A stretch of 64,000 bases of DNA from Cylindrobasidium torrendii FP15055 ss-10 (taxonomy: Eukaryota; Basidiomycota; Agaricomycetes; Agaricales; Physalacriaceae): NCBI GenBank assembly GCA_000934385.1, contig KN880533.1, positions 1-64,000 on the forward strand, in the 5' to 3' direction. Below are positions 23,155 through 37,813 of the stretch, in pieces. A program made the position numbers and the translations under genes. The stretch's first letter is position 1. Each line of letters opens with the position of its first letter. A model generated the notes under the pieces. That model made no database searches and was not told the origin of the DNA. It worked only from the letters and a program-made list of their open reading frames with translations.

Positions 23155-26100
23155 ATGGCCGCGCCCTCCGGGTCTGTATATGCTCAACGAACTGGCGGTA
23201 GTGTTGCTCCCAATGATGAAGGGTTAGTCGAATGGGCGAGTCGGATCAAGGCGATGCAAGATCAAGTGGATGCGGATGAGGAGGCAGAACAGAAGAAGTT
23301 GGAAGAGGAAATTGCTGCGTCACGCCTGGCACGACAGCGCCGCAGTCGTCTAGGGTACGGCAGTAGGGCGCAAAGTCTCGATTTGTGTGCGTATTGAACT
23401 CTGTACCATGTCACCTTTAGCTCATAGCTATGCTAGCTGCCGAAGGTTCGAAACTTCCAGCTATCAAGGACAATGCCCCGGTATCTGCAGGGCACAACTC
23501 CCCTTCAGAACGACTCTCCGGTCAAGATGATGCGCTGCGAAAGCTTACAGGGGGACCACCACCAACCGCACCCAAATCGAACGACGCAATATCACTGGCA
23601 GCGTTCATGGGGGGCAAGGCGACGGGACCCCGCTTGAATCGACACGCACCGCAGCAGGATGCCCACGATCCCACACAGTTCGAGCAACGCAGTCGTGTAG
23701 ACGCTCCACATCCAATTTTCGGTAGCAAAGGTGTTGCCATGCCTGGGATGGTAGCTCGTAAAACGGCGGGAAACAACCAGGCAACCTTTCAAACGCCTTC
23801 AGCCGCTGCACCGGCGCCAGCAGCCGTCACAGTGCCAGTCGATGAGGCACGGGTGCGACGCCAGAGCACACCATCTCTTGCTGCGCGCTACCTCGAGCAT
23901 GCATCCTCTCCACGTCCGGTGTCTCCACTCAAGATTAGTTCACGCGACAGAACGATCAGTACGCCTGGTCCAAAGCCTGTTGCCACTACTGGCCCGCCTT
24001 CGCGGTCACGCACTCCCCAACCGCCTCGTGTCTCGAGCCCAGCAGTCCCAGCTCCGGCTCGCGCGACCACACCACAGGTCCACTCTCCAGCACCCACGCA
24101 ACCTCGTGTGCCCACAGCGTCCACACCATCTCTTGCCCGCGCTGTGCAACCAACACCACGAACCTCGATGGGCCCGCCGATTCCTCTTTCACACTCTTCT
24201 TCAGCTGCTTTCCTCAAGGCACCCGTTCAGAAAGACCCGACGCCAAGCATTAGTAGGCTGCAGGGTCGCGGTTTCGTGCACCAAATGGTGCAGCAAAGCA
24301 GAGATCTAGGTGGACCATCGAGCCCAGCGTCCGCCAAAGATGAGTCAGGCAAGCTCCTCGGCGCACGCAAGGCGTCAGTCCTCGACCGGTGGCAACCAGA
24401 AGGATCCCCAGTCAAATCTCCGCCCCCGGTGCTTCCCAAGGCTGTCCCTATCAAGAAAACTAAGACCATTGGCCCTGAACAGACTGCTACGACCCCGCCG
24501 CCGCCGCGCGTTGTCAAACATTCTCCCTCTCTTCCGTCCGTGAAGGGTAGGAAGTCACCATCGCCAACCCGTACCGATATTCCATCTCACGAACCCTCAT
24601 TTGGATCCGCCACGACTATGATGATCATTAAGCCCACGACCCCAAAGCCTAAATCTCCAAGACCCAAATCCCCGCCAGCTGTGCGCCAGCCAGCTGTATC
24701 ATTTTCCGCAGTGGACGAGCTTGGTGTCAGTCGGATGAGCACCGGAAGCAAGGTGACATTTGCAGACATGGCACCAGAGCCCCGGAAACCGCTAGCTCAT
24801 GTGCGTTACATTTGGTGATATCGAGTTGGACATTTACTTACGGAAACCTCGTTGTTTTTGCTTTGTTCTTGTTTTTTTACGTTCTTTCAATCCATTTGGG
24901 TCCTTTTGTGCTCTTGTTATTCCATTTTTTGAAATTTAGCCCACCAAAGAACGGGCCAAAAAGCCCAAGAAGGTCAAGACAAACGAAACCGTTGCGAACC
25001 TTCGTATCACAGACAGTACTAGAACAGCGCCAGCAGCTCAGCCATCACCGGCACCGTTGGCATCTGGAGAAATGGACGTTGCTGCCCTGGGCACTAAGTC
25101 TTCCCTGTCAGCTGCGACGCCCCCACAGGTTGCAGTGACACCCAGAGATATTGCCCGCGCGCCTTCTCCCTCAAGTGGCAAACCTGCAACTGCAACTGCA
25201 ACTCGTCCCAACATTGCCGAACGATGGTCGCAGAACATCACAAATGTTGCGGAGGTTTCTTCATCTCCACCAGCGGACACCCCTGGGAAAATGGCGGGCA
25301 AACAAGCGCTGCCAGGGATGTCAGGGTCAAACGCGCCTACACTCAACCGCAAAAAGTCGGCGGCTGGGGATGCACCAGGGCCACGACTGCCTACCACAAT
25401 GCAAAAGGTTTCGCCTCCGAGTACAGAGGGTGCAGCGCCGCCGTCTCCCATTCCGAGAACAAGGATCCCAAGCACGGGAAGTAGGGCAACAGTGATGGAT
25501 GTCGCCCAGGTCTTTGTAGAGCATGCAAGGAAAAGCCCGGAAATCGAATCACCAACTTCGGTCGAAGAGCCAGTCCGGATACAAATCTCCTCGCCGCCTG
25601 CGCAGTTGTCTTCCCCGGTGACCGCGTCCTCGGTGCCGTCGTTTGCACGACCTCAGAACGATAAAAGGAAGTCAAGCTACGATAGGTTCTCAGCCGTCAC
25701 ACTGCCCCCACTACAGGAAGAGGTTACACCTACTCCTTCGCCTGCCGGGACACTGTCAAAGAATTATGTAAAGGATCTGGTGCTCGAAAAGGAGGACAAG
25801 ATACATTCCCCTACACTGACTCTCTGTAAGTCATGCGTTCTCTTTCTGGTACTAAACCTGACCTAAGATTTTCTATTAGCGTTTACTGCTGGACCTATCT
25901 CTCGCTTGGATGTATCTGCTCTTATCGCGGGACCGCCAGTCTATACACCCGACCAAAGCATTCGAGATATCTCTGTCGAGGTCATGCTTGTGTCAGGAAG
26001 TGCAACCACGATCCTGTCCGACGATACGAATGTATTTTATGACAATGAGATCTTGGCGGTAATACACAGGAAGAAATCGATTTCTAGTGGGCTCGTAGCG

Positions 26101-27256
26101 ACGACGGTATGGGCGTGGGCAGGCCGTGAACTTGATGCCAGGGAGGAAATCAAGCTAGAGGAGATTGCTAGCAGGTATAGGACGTCTTATGTACGTTCTT
26201 TCTCTTCGTATGAAATCCCTGGTATAGTTACTCATCCAACCTAACAGATTTTGGTGCCGCAGTATGCAGAACCTGCGGAAATGCTGAAAGTGCTTGGAGG
26301 ACAGCTCGCGGTTCGACAAGGCTCGCGAGTACACTGGTCGGCGGAGAATACGGCCATGCATGTTGTGCGCTCACGGAATGGATACATTCTGATTGAGGAG
26401 CTCGACTTGGTGACTCTTTTGGCCTGACACACTTTTGTCTTGGTGCTAACTATGCACTAGGGTATTCAGAATTTGTGTGCCGGATACAGCTATTGTGTGA
26501 CGGTACTCGAGACGGTGTATATCTGGCATGGGCCGGGAGCCGTTGAGAAAGAGAGGAAGGCGGCTAGACTGTATGCAAGGAAGCTCGGGGAGAACGTCGT
26601 TGAGCTCGGACGGAACGCCAGTGAGGATGATGAGGACATGTTTTGGATGGTCTTAGGCGATGAGGGCTATGCCCAGGCAGATTATTGGAGATGGAGGTCC
26701 GAGGCGAAAGGGTCAATCGACCCAGCTATATGGGAGGTCGACGCGAGCAAGGTATGTGTTCAGCGCGCTGACTTCTTCTCGAGCTAATGTTGTCGATAGC
26801 TCACCCATGTGCCTTCGTGGACGGTTCACGTGAACGTACATTCCAGCGTGTTCATCGCGGATTGCATTTGGGAGATATACGTTGTCGTAGGCAAGGATGC
26901 GAGGGGCAAGAGGACTGTCATCCAGTCAGCGTTAAAGGCAGCCGAAGAGCTTGCGAAGGGAGTTGCGTCACGAAGGCCGTTCACACCAGTGGTTCATGTC
27001 CTCACTATGCCATCCCAAATTCCGTTGGAACTTCGGGCTCACCTAAGGGACATTCGTGTCTTTGGATCGGAAATCGAGGCTCCTGAACATATGAACATTG
27101 TTTCTGCGGAAGTGGCACATCATCAGGTATGCGATGTATACCGAACAATGAACGACATTACTAACGGGGACCTAGCTAAACCGTCAATCATGGCCGAAGA
27201 TGGCTCTGACGGACCCAACTTTCTTGCCTTTGGGTGTGGATCCTTCAGTGCTCTAA
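23155..27256 (+). CDS. Large gelsolin-repeat protein with disordered N-terminus
   Basis: The start codon sits in CACCATGG. An N-terminal helix (IKAMQDQVDADEEAEQKKLE) is followed by some 800 residues of Pro/Ser/Thr/Lys-rich disordered sequence with many SP and TP sites. The C-terminal third has gelsolin-like repeats: NVFYDNEILAVIHRKKS, TTVWAWAGRELDAREEIK, GYSYCVTVLETVYIWHGPGA, ENVVELGRNASEDDEDMFW, then SSVFIADCIWEIYVVVGKDA. Fungal proteins of this layout (DUF4045 plus gelsolin) are thought to act on actin filaments. Exon 1 joins exon 2 as SLDLSMLAAEG. An intron of about 140 nt near 24799-24939 is longer than the rest. The final exon ends in a short tail with TAA at 27254. Confidence 0.8.
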
Positions 27257-27425
27257 GCAATGGAGTTTCGAGCGACAGACAACATTGGATTGGATGGATC
27301 ATAAGTTATAGCTAATATGTACAGAATACATGCGTTGTATACGGTATATATGTGGAATGTAGCAGTGTATAACATAGGTAGCAGAACAGGGACGATACAA
27401 TGGCAGGCCGAGGCAACAAACCTCA

Positions 27426-28636
27426 TCAGCCATACCACTTTTTGCCGATACGGGTTCCCTTTGGACCGCTGCGCTGAGGAACCATGGGAGGCATGGTGAT
27501 GTTCCAAACCTCCTTTGCGAGATTCCAAGTGGCATGGTCAAACTCGAACACAATTTGTCTTTTCATTAATTTGTTGTCCATCTTCTCTTCGTCGCTTGGT
27601 GCTTCGCACGCGACTGTAGGACGCTTAGTTAGATGCGAGGAAATGTGTGTTGTTGAGGACTCACAAATGACTGGTTCTCCGGTTTCTTCAGTTGTTTCGA
27701 GGGCTACTTTGCCGTCGCGGATGAGGAAGGAGAGATGAAAAAGGTTCTCGACAGATTGTGCAAAGTCTTCTGGATTGATCACGAATCTGAACAGGTTGAC
27801 TGGCTCCCCGATATCTCTGAGAAGATTTTCTAGCTAAAACCAAGTCAGCATCGGACACTCGGCCATGCATGGCACGCACAATAGCTACGTTCTTCGTAGT
27901 CTCGTTCTCTGAACGCGCTATATCTTCTTCGCGAATTTCCTGAGGTTTCCGCATATCAGCTTTGTTGATCTCGAGTTTCGCGCGCTGAGTTTGTGCGCGC
28001 TTTTTGGCCTCGAGTGAAAGTGGGCCGAGCAAGAATCCAGGAATTGGCGCACGACGGCTGCATGCAAGCGCTTTGCGACCAATGACTGACCAGTCGAGTC
28101 GGCCAGCAGTTTCATCTTCTTCAGAATCACTGTCTCCTCCACCCGTAGTATTCACGCCGCCCATGAAGCTAACAAGCTTCGCAACAAATTCATCGGTGTC
28201 GAAGGCCCCTTGGCCCGACTTAAGGCCACGGGCTTTCTGATGTCCAACGGCAGTCATTTGCAGTATGACCGCGGAATCCAGGGTTGCTTCTTGCGGATTC
28301 TTCACTAAAGACATATTAGAATGGGACACAAAATACCTGTTTTACAGCCTACCGCCTTGCCAAAGTGTGTTTAGCCTGTCGAGATCCTCGAGCATGGCAT
28401 CTGGATTGTGATCCTTCTCGCTAACAGTGGCTAAAGACACGTTAAATGTCGTTTTTCATGATGAAAGCGCGCCTACGGTCATATTTGCTTTGATATTTGC
28501 GCAACCCGGCGCGCACAGCACGCTTCTCATCTGGAGCTTGGTCGGGGTCATAGGGCAGTTCATCTAATTGGATGAGCCTAGTTGTATACAACCACAGGCG
28601 ACGCGTACCGTATGAGTGACTGGGGCCAGCGGACAT
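27426..28636 (-). CDS. Nse4-like kleisin of the SMC5-SMC6 complex
   Basis: Exon 1 begins MSAGPSHSYG at 28636. The N-terminal kleisin region follows: DELPYDPDQAPDEKRAVRAG, then MLEDLDRLNTLWQG. The centre contains DTDEFVAKLVSFMGG and an acidic loop, then LDWSVIGRKALACSRRAP. The C-terminal Nse4_C winged helix reads RFVINPEDFAQSVENLFHLS, then FLIRDGKVAL, and ends in QIVFEFDHATWNLAKEVW with a basic tail. Nse4 bridges the SMC5 and SMC6 heads and binds Nse1/Nse3; the complex handles recombination intermediates and stalled forks in the nucleus. About six short introns are present. It is transcribed away from the HLTF-like gene. Confidence 0.86.
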
Positions 28637-28835
28637 GACAGGAGGATGGAAAGCACTGTTTGGCGCTGTTGACGCGACACGAAAGTCACGGGACTGATTG
28701 CTCTTTTACCGCGACCATCAAGAAGCACAAGTAGCCATGTCGCACGTTATTGGCGTTCGTGGGCAATAAATCCGGTCGATCTGTTGGCTGACATGCCATG
28801 CGAATAGTACTGCCAATCTACGCGTGCGGTTTGCC
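28637..28835. promoter_or_regulatory. Shared divergent promoter of NSE4 and the HLTF-like gene
   Basis: Only 199 bp lie between the start codons of two DNA-repair genes. No TATA box is obvious. If the HLTF-like gene has an unseen 5' exon, part of this stretch would be coding. Confidence 0.5.
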
Positions 28836-31800
28836 ATGGCCCACAGCCTTGCCAGGTTCGCCACTTCCCGTTACAGACGCGACTATGTTAACCCTCAGCA
28901 CAAGGGTACTCCCATGGCCAAGGGCGCACTGAGGTATGGCAAGAAAACGTCCAGTGGATTCGGAGACACGATAGAATGGCGACACTGGTGTGTACGCGCT
29001 AATGGATGTCATTTCGTCGCTGATCAAATGCAGGGGATGCGTGACGCCCGACATCCTTGCTCAACTTGCCACAGTCGACCTATCTCGAATAGAAAATATT
29101 GAAAACATTAGGTACGCCCTGCAAATGGGAAAATGATTTGGTAGTCATTCTTCCCCAGTGCTAGCGATCAGCAGAAAGTCCGTACCGCAGTCATGCAACG
29201 ACGCATAGACCCTTCAGACATTCCTGTATCAGCCAGACCTTCTGGCCCAGCTACTGTCACTGCTCCCCCAGGCGCTGCTCCACCTTTCACGGCTTCAGCC
29301 ATTGTCCCTACCCCGGCTGTTCCCATTCCCTCAGCGTCGCAAACAACTATGTCTTCCTCTCAACCAACATCCTCTTCATTTAAAGCATCACCAGCGGCTA
29401 CCAATCAGCAGGCACGGCTTGCCAAACGCGATGCCATTCGAGCCCAATTTGCAGCGAAGAACCAAGCATCGGCCCATTCTGCTCCCACCCAACTGCGCGC
29501 ACCAGCACCCACTGCAACTCCCGCTTCCGCGCATACCCCAAGTGCTCCTCGAAGTACGACTGCTCAACCTGCCTCGGTTGCAGGCCAAAAGCGCAAGGTT
29601 ACTGCTGCGCCTACGCCATTCCCAATGTCGCTTCCTGGATCTAGCTCTACTATGGTTCCGTCAAGTAGTCAACAAGCTCTGCTGGAAGAAGACGAAAATT
29701 TGCCAGTCGACGACGAACCTCAAGAAGAATTGTATACTACACTCCGTACCAGTGTTGTTGGCATTCAGTACTACAAAGGTGAGCTACTCCAGCCTGTCAC
29801 AGTCGCTTCTAAGAAATAACGACCATGCAGGTCTGGTTGGACCAGGAGAGCGCGTCCTTCTCGAGCGTGAACCAACCAACCCGTACGACCGGTAAGTGCT
29901 TTGGTCGCCCTCAAGCGTAGAAGGTCAGACTGGACGGTCTCTGACTCTTTCCTAGTAATGCCATCAAGGCTGTCAACATGAACCGGGTTCAAGTTGGCCA
30001 TGTTCCGAAACAGGTTGCCGCAAAATTGGCCCCGCTGCTCGACCAACGTCTTGTAAATTGTGAGGCCGTCATTCACGATGGAAACTGTGAGTACACAATG
30101 CGCTCAGAGGCTGGTGTACTCATTTTTGTTAGTGACTGGGCATAAAGGATACAGTTTGGACATGTCAGTATTTAACTTCCCTCCAAACGAGCTTTCATTG
30201 ACAGAACTGCAGGACGCTTCGCTTCTACGCCCGCGCCGACAAACGGCAACAGATCGAACCCAAACTTGTGTGGGCAACTCCTGGGCAACGCGGATTCGCT
30301 TCTTCGCGCAATAGTCAGTCAAGCAATTCGACACAACATAGCACCCAGGTCGTTAGTGGCCCAGCTTCCCGCGGGGGCGCTTCATCGAGTTATGCCATGG
30401 GCGGTTACGGCGGAGGGTATGGTAGTATGACCGTGGGACCCTCCAGGGTATCTGGAAGTCAAGCTTCCGCACCCAGGCATGCTCAGCAGACTCAAGCACA
30501 GATCAAGGCTGCGATGCAGTTGGAAGAATCCATGAGGAAAGCTCAAGAGCTCAAACAGATCCTTAACTCGCTCGAAAAGGTTGACGATGAAGGACGGCGC
30601 AGCTCATTACTTGATACCGTCTGCTCGACGGATGACGTGCTCAAACTACCCCTCCACCCTGACCCGCCCGGTACAGCAAAGGGAAACATGTACGTTGACT
30701 TGATGCGACACCAGTTGCAAGGCCTGCAGTGGTGCATCGACCGCGAGTACCCGACTCTGCCCACGCAGGAATCAGATTCGCCCGTGCAATTTTGGCAGGT
30801 TCGCAAAAATCCCGCTTCAGTGAGTCGTCTGTATATTCATTTGACACCGTGCTAACCGTGTACCGTAGAACGCCAAATACTACTACAATCGTGCGTGGTG
30901 CTATTCTGTGTGCTGAATCTGGCTGACAGGCGATTAGTTGCGACCAAGACTCCCACAAAGGACGCACCCGAGCTCGGTCGAGGTGCTTTGTTTGCGGATG
31001 CGATGGTAATGCATTTTCATCTTGTTGTGGTAGAATACTGACCATTTGTAGGGCCTTGTAAGTGACTGCTGTGAAGCACATGCTATTCTCTGACTACAAC
31101 TCATCAGGGTAAAACCTTGACGATGATTGCTCTGATTTTGGCAACACTTGCCGACCAACCAAAGCAACACTCCAATGCTACACTCATTAGTTCGTCCCTC
31201 CCCCATGGTTTGAGATTCAAAGTTGACAGTATTCGCAGTCGTGCCGCTGTCCATTTTGTCGAACTGGGAGAAGCAGCTCCTTGATCACTGCACGCCTGGA
31301 GCCCTCAAAAGTTATGTATACTATGGGAATGGGCGTAACATCAGCACCGACGAGCTGGCTAAATACGATGTGGTCATTACGACTTATCAAGTTTGTGTCA
31401 CCGAGCACGCTGAGGCCAATGCTACTGGCGCGCGCACGAAGAAAAAGAAAACAGAGAGGAGTTTGTACGATATCAACTGGAAAGTTCGTCCTTGCATCTC
31501 CTGCGATCAAGAAACACTAATCAATGTACATAGCGTGTCGTTCTGGACGAGGGACATTGCATTCGCAATCCGAAGACGAAGATGGCCAAGGCTGTTTGTG
31601 CGTTGAAAGCTCATCGGCGATGGGTGTTGACTGGAACACCAATTGTAAGCAATTCAGAAACTCTTTAGCTGGCTTGGTTAACATTCACCTAGATCAACTC
31701 CCCTCGAGTGAGTATATGCCAGAGGCACTTGTTCACAGCATTAACATCTGCGCTCAGGACTTGGGTTCGATCCTTCAATTCCTCAAGATATGTCGTCCGC

Positions 31801-33843
31801 TCGACAGCGATGATTACTTCAAGCAGCTCTTGCTACGCCCGCTTAAGGATGGCGACGCTGCTGGATTCGAGCTTCTGCGTGCTCTCATGAATCAAGTGTG
31901 CATTCGCCGGACAAAAGAGGTAACATAGTGTCACCAGTAATGTTAGATGGCTAACAAGATACCAGATGCAAGATAGCGATGGCAATCCTCTCATTCCACT
32001 CCCGCCTGTTTCAATAACCGTAGTTCCCGTGGCCCTTCATGACGAAGCGCGCGAACTTTATGACAAGGTCGAAGAACTCTCTAAAGACCGTATTGAAGGT
32101 TACATATCCCGCGGCGAGACCCGTGCCGTATGTTCCACACCCTGCGTTTCGCTCGCTTCTTATCGTCACTAGGTCACTACAAACGCTTTGAGTATGCTCA
32201 CTAGGTTGCGTCAAATCGCACTTCATCCAGGTCTTGTTCCCAAGGATTATGTCGACCAGTTGCAGGCAATGCTGGAGAACGACGACCCAGATCGGCCTCA
32301 AATAAACCTTACGCCAGCGGAGAAGAGCAGATTGCAAAGTCGTCTTCTCCAAGCACTCGAAGAATGCGAGGAATGTCCTATTTGCTTCATGGTCCCAGAT
32401 CAGTCAAATGCGAGAATAACAGCATGCTCGCATTTGTTCTGCATATCTTGGTATGCCACATCACCTAATCTGAAAGGCTGGTCCTGACGTGTCCAGCATA
32501 ACTGAAATCCTGAGCCGACAAGGAAAATGTCCCATGGACCGCCGCGAGTTGACACTGGGTGATGTTATCGAACCGCCTCCGCCTACTGAGGCCACCCAAA
32601 TGATGTACCGGGCTGACGAAGAGACTTGCGACGCTGGATCTTCTGCAAAAATCGACCAACTCATTAAACTCCTCCAGCTCAACCCGACTGGCGACAAGTC
32701 CCTTGTCTTCTCGCAGTTCACTTCATTCCTCGACAAGATTGCTGATGAGCTTGATGACCGCGGGTGAGTGAGCCGGGAGACTTGTTTGCCCTTTAACTAA
32801 GACACATTAGGATTGCCTACGAACGTTTCGATGGACGTATGTCCGCAAAACGTCGCCAGGAGGTTCTCGCACGCTTTTCAATTCCCATTCGCGAGGAGTC
32901 CGCCTCTTTCTCCCAAGCACATGCAGCGCCAGAGCCAGAGCCAGAGCCAATCGGTCGCAAGCGCAAAGCTCGCCGCAATGTCGTTGACGATGACGATGAA
33001 GACGAAGATTTTCCCGAACATGTTGTACCGATCAAACCAGCACCAAGTGCCAGCCAGCGGACCCGCAGTGGGCGGGTTACGCGTCGCGTCGTAGAAAATA
33101 CAGAAGATTTGGACTTCACTCCGAGCAGCCCTGCTGCAGGCGGGGAAGATAGCGACTTTGCACCCGCTGGCGACGATGAAGACGATGACTATGTGATGCA
33201 CAATACGCCTGAGAAACAGAAGGCAAAACCCAAAAGCCAAGCAAAGGGCAAGGGCAAGGCGAGGGTGCGCGAGCACAGTCTCGAACCCGAGGATCTCAAC
33301 GATTTGAGTTATGGGGGTTCTGGTGGTAACCCAAAGATTTTACTGCTGTCCTTGAAGGCGGTGAGTACCTGTGTGTCCGTTCTAAAGGAAAGGGAGCTCA
33401 ATTGCTGCAGGGCGCGCTGGGTCTCAACTTGACTGTTGCCAACAATGTCTACTTGTGAGTGGCCCAGCCCGTGTTTGATTGTGTAACTCCAAGCCCTGAC
33501 TTATCTCTGTAGGATGGACCCCTGGTGGCAAGAAGGTATCGAGAGTCAGGCTATCGACCGCGTGAACCGCATCGGACAAAAGAAGAACGTGCACGTCTAC
33601 CAGCTGATTGCAGAGAATACTGTCGAGTCCAAGGTGTTGGACATCCAGGACAAGAAGAAGAAACTCATTGAGCAGGCGTTCTCGGGGCAGAAGCGCAAGG
33701 AGACACCTCAGCAGAAAAAGGAGGCGAGACTGCAAGGTATGATCTTCCCCCTTGATCTCACATCCTGTTGGGACAACTAACGACTGTTCTTAGAAATCAT
33801 TGACTTGTTTGGTCTGAAAAATTCTGAGAATACTGCTGCTTAG
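28836..33843 (+). CDS. HLTF/Rad5-like SNF2 ATPase with HIRAN and RING domains
   Basis: Domains in order. First, a PARP-type zinc-finger-like region ([27 protein letters not shown]) whose first Cys pair is not visible. Next, a Pro/Ala/Ser linker. Then HIRAN ([20 protein letters not shown] to [19 protein letters not shown]). The SNF2 core follows, with Walker A ADAMGLGKTLTM, the DEGH box [14 protein letters not shown] and VLTGTPI. A RING finger (CEECPICFM, then [18 protein letters not shown]) interrupts it. Last is the helicase C lobe with [30 protein letters not shown] and [16 protein letters not shown]. Such proteins remodel stalled forks and ubiquitinate PCNA. An acidic insert of about 150 residues (32880-33320) splits the C lobe. 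The start may be incomplete. Confidence 0.86.
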
Positions 33844-34967
33844 TGACTGTTCTTGCTTGCTACCATGAATTGGTTTTCAAATATTCCCTCTCTAATCAGC
33901 TAAAAACTCCCCGATTATTCGTAACATACTATCCTTTTTTGTTTACTGTTTCTATGATCCTTACTCTGTAATATGTGCTTTTCCTTCCTGTGGTCCTCAC
34001 TATCGAAACTGGCTAGCTGAGCGTTCTGGCAATTGTAATTTATATATACTACAAGAGCCTTTACGCCATTTAGTCCCTTAGTACGCAGCCAGCATTCCAC
34101 GGTCGCGACAACAGGACAACTCCTGAGTGCCGTGATATGCACTCGCAGGCTACTATTGAATGCGTGGAAAAACCGTGTTGTCTATCTTGGAGACGTGATA
34201 CTTAGATCAGTCTTGGATACACCTCGTCTGCCTCACCTCTGCGTGGCCATGTATGCGCACCTTCAATGAGGTCGACACCGCATCGACGATAGTGACTAGC
34301 GATCAAATGATGCAAGTTAGCCGGCATAAAGTTCTCTATCTATCTAACCAGTAAAAGTGCAAGTTGCTACCGTTGATGCTTCCTATTTACTCATGTTTAC
34401 CCCGATCGCGACCGTGGTCACCAAGTCAAGAACTATAATGGAAGGTGCACTGCCACATTGCTGACAAGAACAATGGGATCGTGCCCCGGTGAAATGGAAT
34501 CTTCGCCGACTTCCTTGCAAGCTCCCCGAGTGAGAAGTTATTGTTAACTACCCGATGGCATTGGCTACAGAGAACTCCGATGCATCTGATTCTCTTCGAG
34601 TCGCGCAAGTCACGCCAGTTATTCCATGCACAATGTCAGACCGACGATACTTGTATGAAATCGTGGGGCATCGTTTAGCCTACTGTGAAAGAAGTGGAGG
34701 TGCAAAGGGTAGTCTGGTGCATGCCCACCGCAGCTGATACACAGAGCGGTCTACTCCTCGTGACCCTCACGCGATTCTTCATCGATGAGGTTCACTTACC
34801 GTGCATCTTCCGCATGACGTGTAATACCCCAAATCACAGTATATAAAGGCGGTGCCCACGTCGAGACCCATCCAAGTACCTCCCCGCATCGATACAACCC
34901 AGTACGTAAATGAGGCGTTGTCCAACCATGGCATCCCACTGACACTTCTTTCAGCTTTCTCTATATC
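33844..34967. promoter_or_regulatory. Gene-free region with lectin promoter
   Basis: About 1.1 kb without a supported gene. A strong TATA box (TATATAAAGG, 34840-34849) lies about 120 bp before the lectin start codon, suggesting that gene is strongly or conditionally expressed. The rest is fairly AT-rich non-coding sequence. Confidence 0.5.
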
Positions 34968-35569
34968 ATGCCAGACTTTGTTTCCCCCAGCAATGCTAGA
35001 TTCCGTATTCTTAACGCCGGTTCCGGGACAGCGCTCGACAAACGAGGTTCGTCGAACGTAGCCCATCTTCCAATCCACATCGACCCCCAATATTCCGGTT
35101 CTGGTTTATTCTCTTTGGTCGAGCTGACAATTCGTTACAGGTGACGATCATGTTATCGGCTACGAACCGAACGACGGCGTCAACCAGAAGTGGGAGGTGC
35201 AGCAGCACTCCGATGGCAAATGGACCTTCCGTAACATCGCCAACGGAAAGTACCTTGCCGTCGAGGGCGGCCACGCCGAGGACAACAAGACCGTGATTGT
35301 CACCGAGTGCGTAGCTGCGTTCTTCATCTTCAAATCTGAGGCGCTCATGCTGAGCGATCTTGTATAGCGAGCCCTACGAATGGTACATGAACGTCGACTC
35401 CCACCTCTCCAGCAACGACCGCGGCTTCAGGATTTACGCCCACCCGTGCTTCAACCTCGACCTCGACGGTGGAAAGACCGATAACAACACTCGCGTCTCA
35501 GTCTGGGGCCAGTGGACCGAAGAGCAGGGTGCTGCACCCCATCAGAGTTGGCGGTTCGTGAGGGACTAA
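34968..35569 (+). CDS. Ricin-B-type beta-trefoil lectin
   Basis: Three exons (34968-35046, 35141-35306, 35368-35569) give 148 residues with no signal peptide. The beta-trefoil repeats are visible: FRILNAGSGTALDKRGDD with VNQKWEVQQHSDGKWTFRNI; then GKYLAVEGGHAEDNKTVIVT with YEWYMNV; then CFNLDLDGGKTDNNTRVSVW ending HQSWRFV. The QxW motifs appear as NQKW and HQSW. Basidiomycete lectins of this size bind sugars and are made in the cytoplasm of hyphae or fruiting bodies, often as defence proteins against feeders. There is no catalytic chain. The sugar specificity is unknown. Confidence 0.85.
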
Positions 35570-35940
35570 CTCACCCACACACACATAATCGTGCAAGACT
35601 TTGTAATTTGTAGTAATAGCCAATGAATTGTTGAACAAACAGACTGTATTATCGACAGAAGCGTGCACTCACCGCGCGGTTCAGCTCGTCAACATTACTA
35701 TCTGATCACATCGACCAGCAGAATGAACGTTTGAAAGGCGAGCCATACCTGCAGTCCACTGGTGATGGACGTGTACAACACTTCTTCGTTGGATTTGTCA
35801 CGCAAAAACAAGACGGATATGCATGTCTACATTTTGTCCATGCGTACTAACGTCTATCAACTGAGCAATCTATCATAACCCAACATGTCCCATTCAATAT
35901 ATTTGACTACTTAAACTTTCCTTCGCGGGTATATGGCCGT
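35570..35940. other. Convergent 3' intergenic region
   Basis: This lies between the stop codons of the lectin (plus) and UGP1 (minus). No open frame or RNA gene was recognised. Confidence 0.45.

Positions 35941-37813
<1,873 letters not shown>

Noticed and set aside
32880..33320. Acidic insert in the HLTF-like helicase as an unspliced intron
   Set aside because: It is ten times longer than other introns here, fully open, and lacks good splice sites at its edges.
34968..35569. Ricin-fold gene as a two-chain toxin
   Set aside because: Only the beta-trefoil lectin chain is encoded; no N-glycosidase chain is present in or near the gene.
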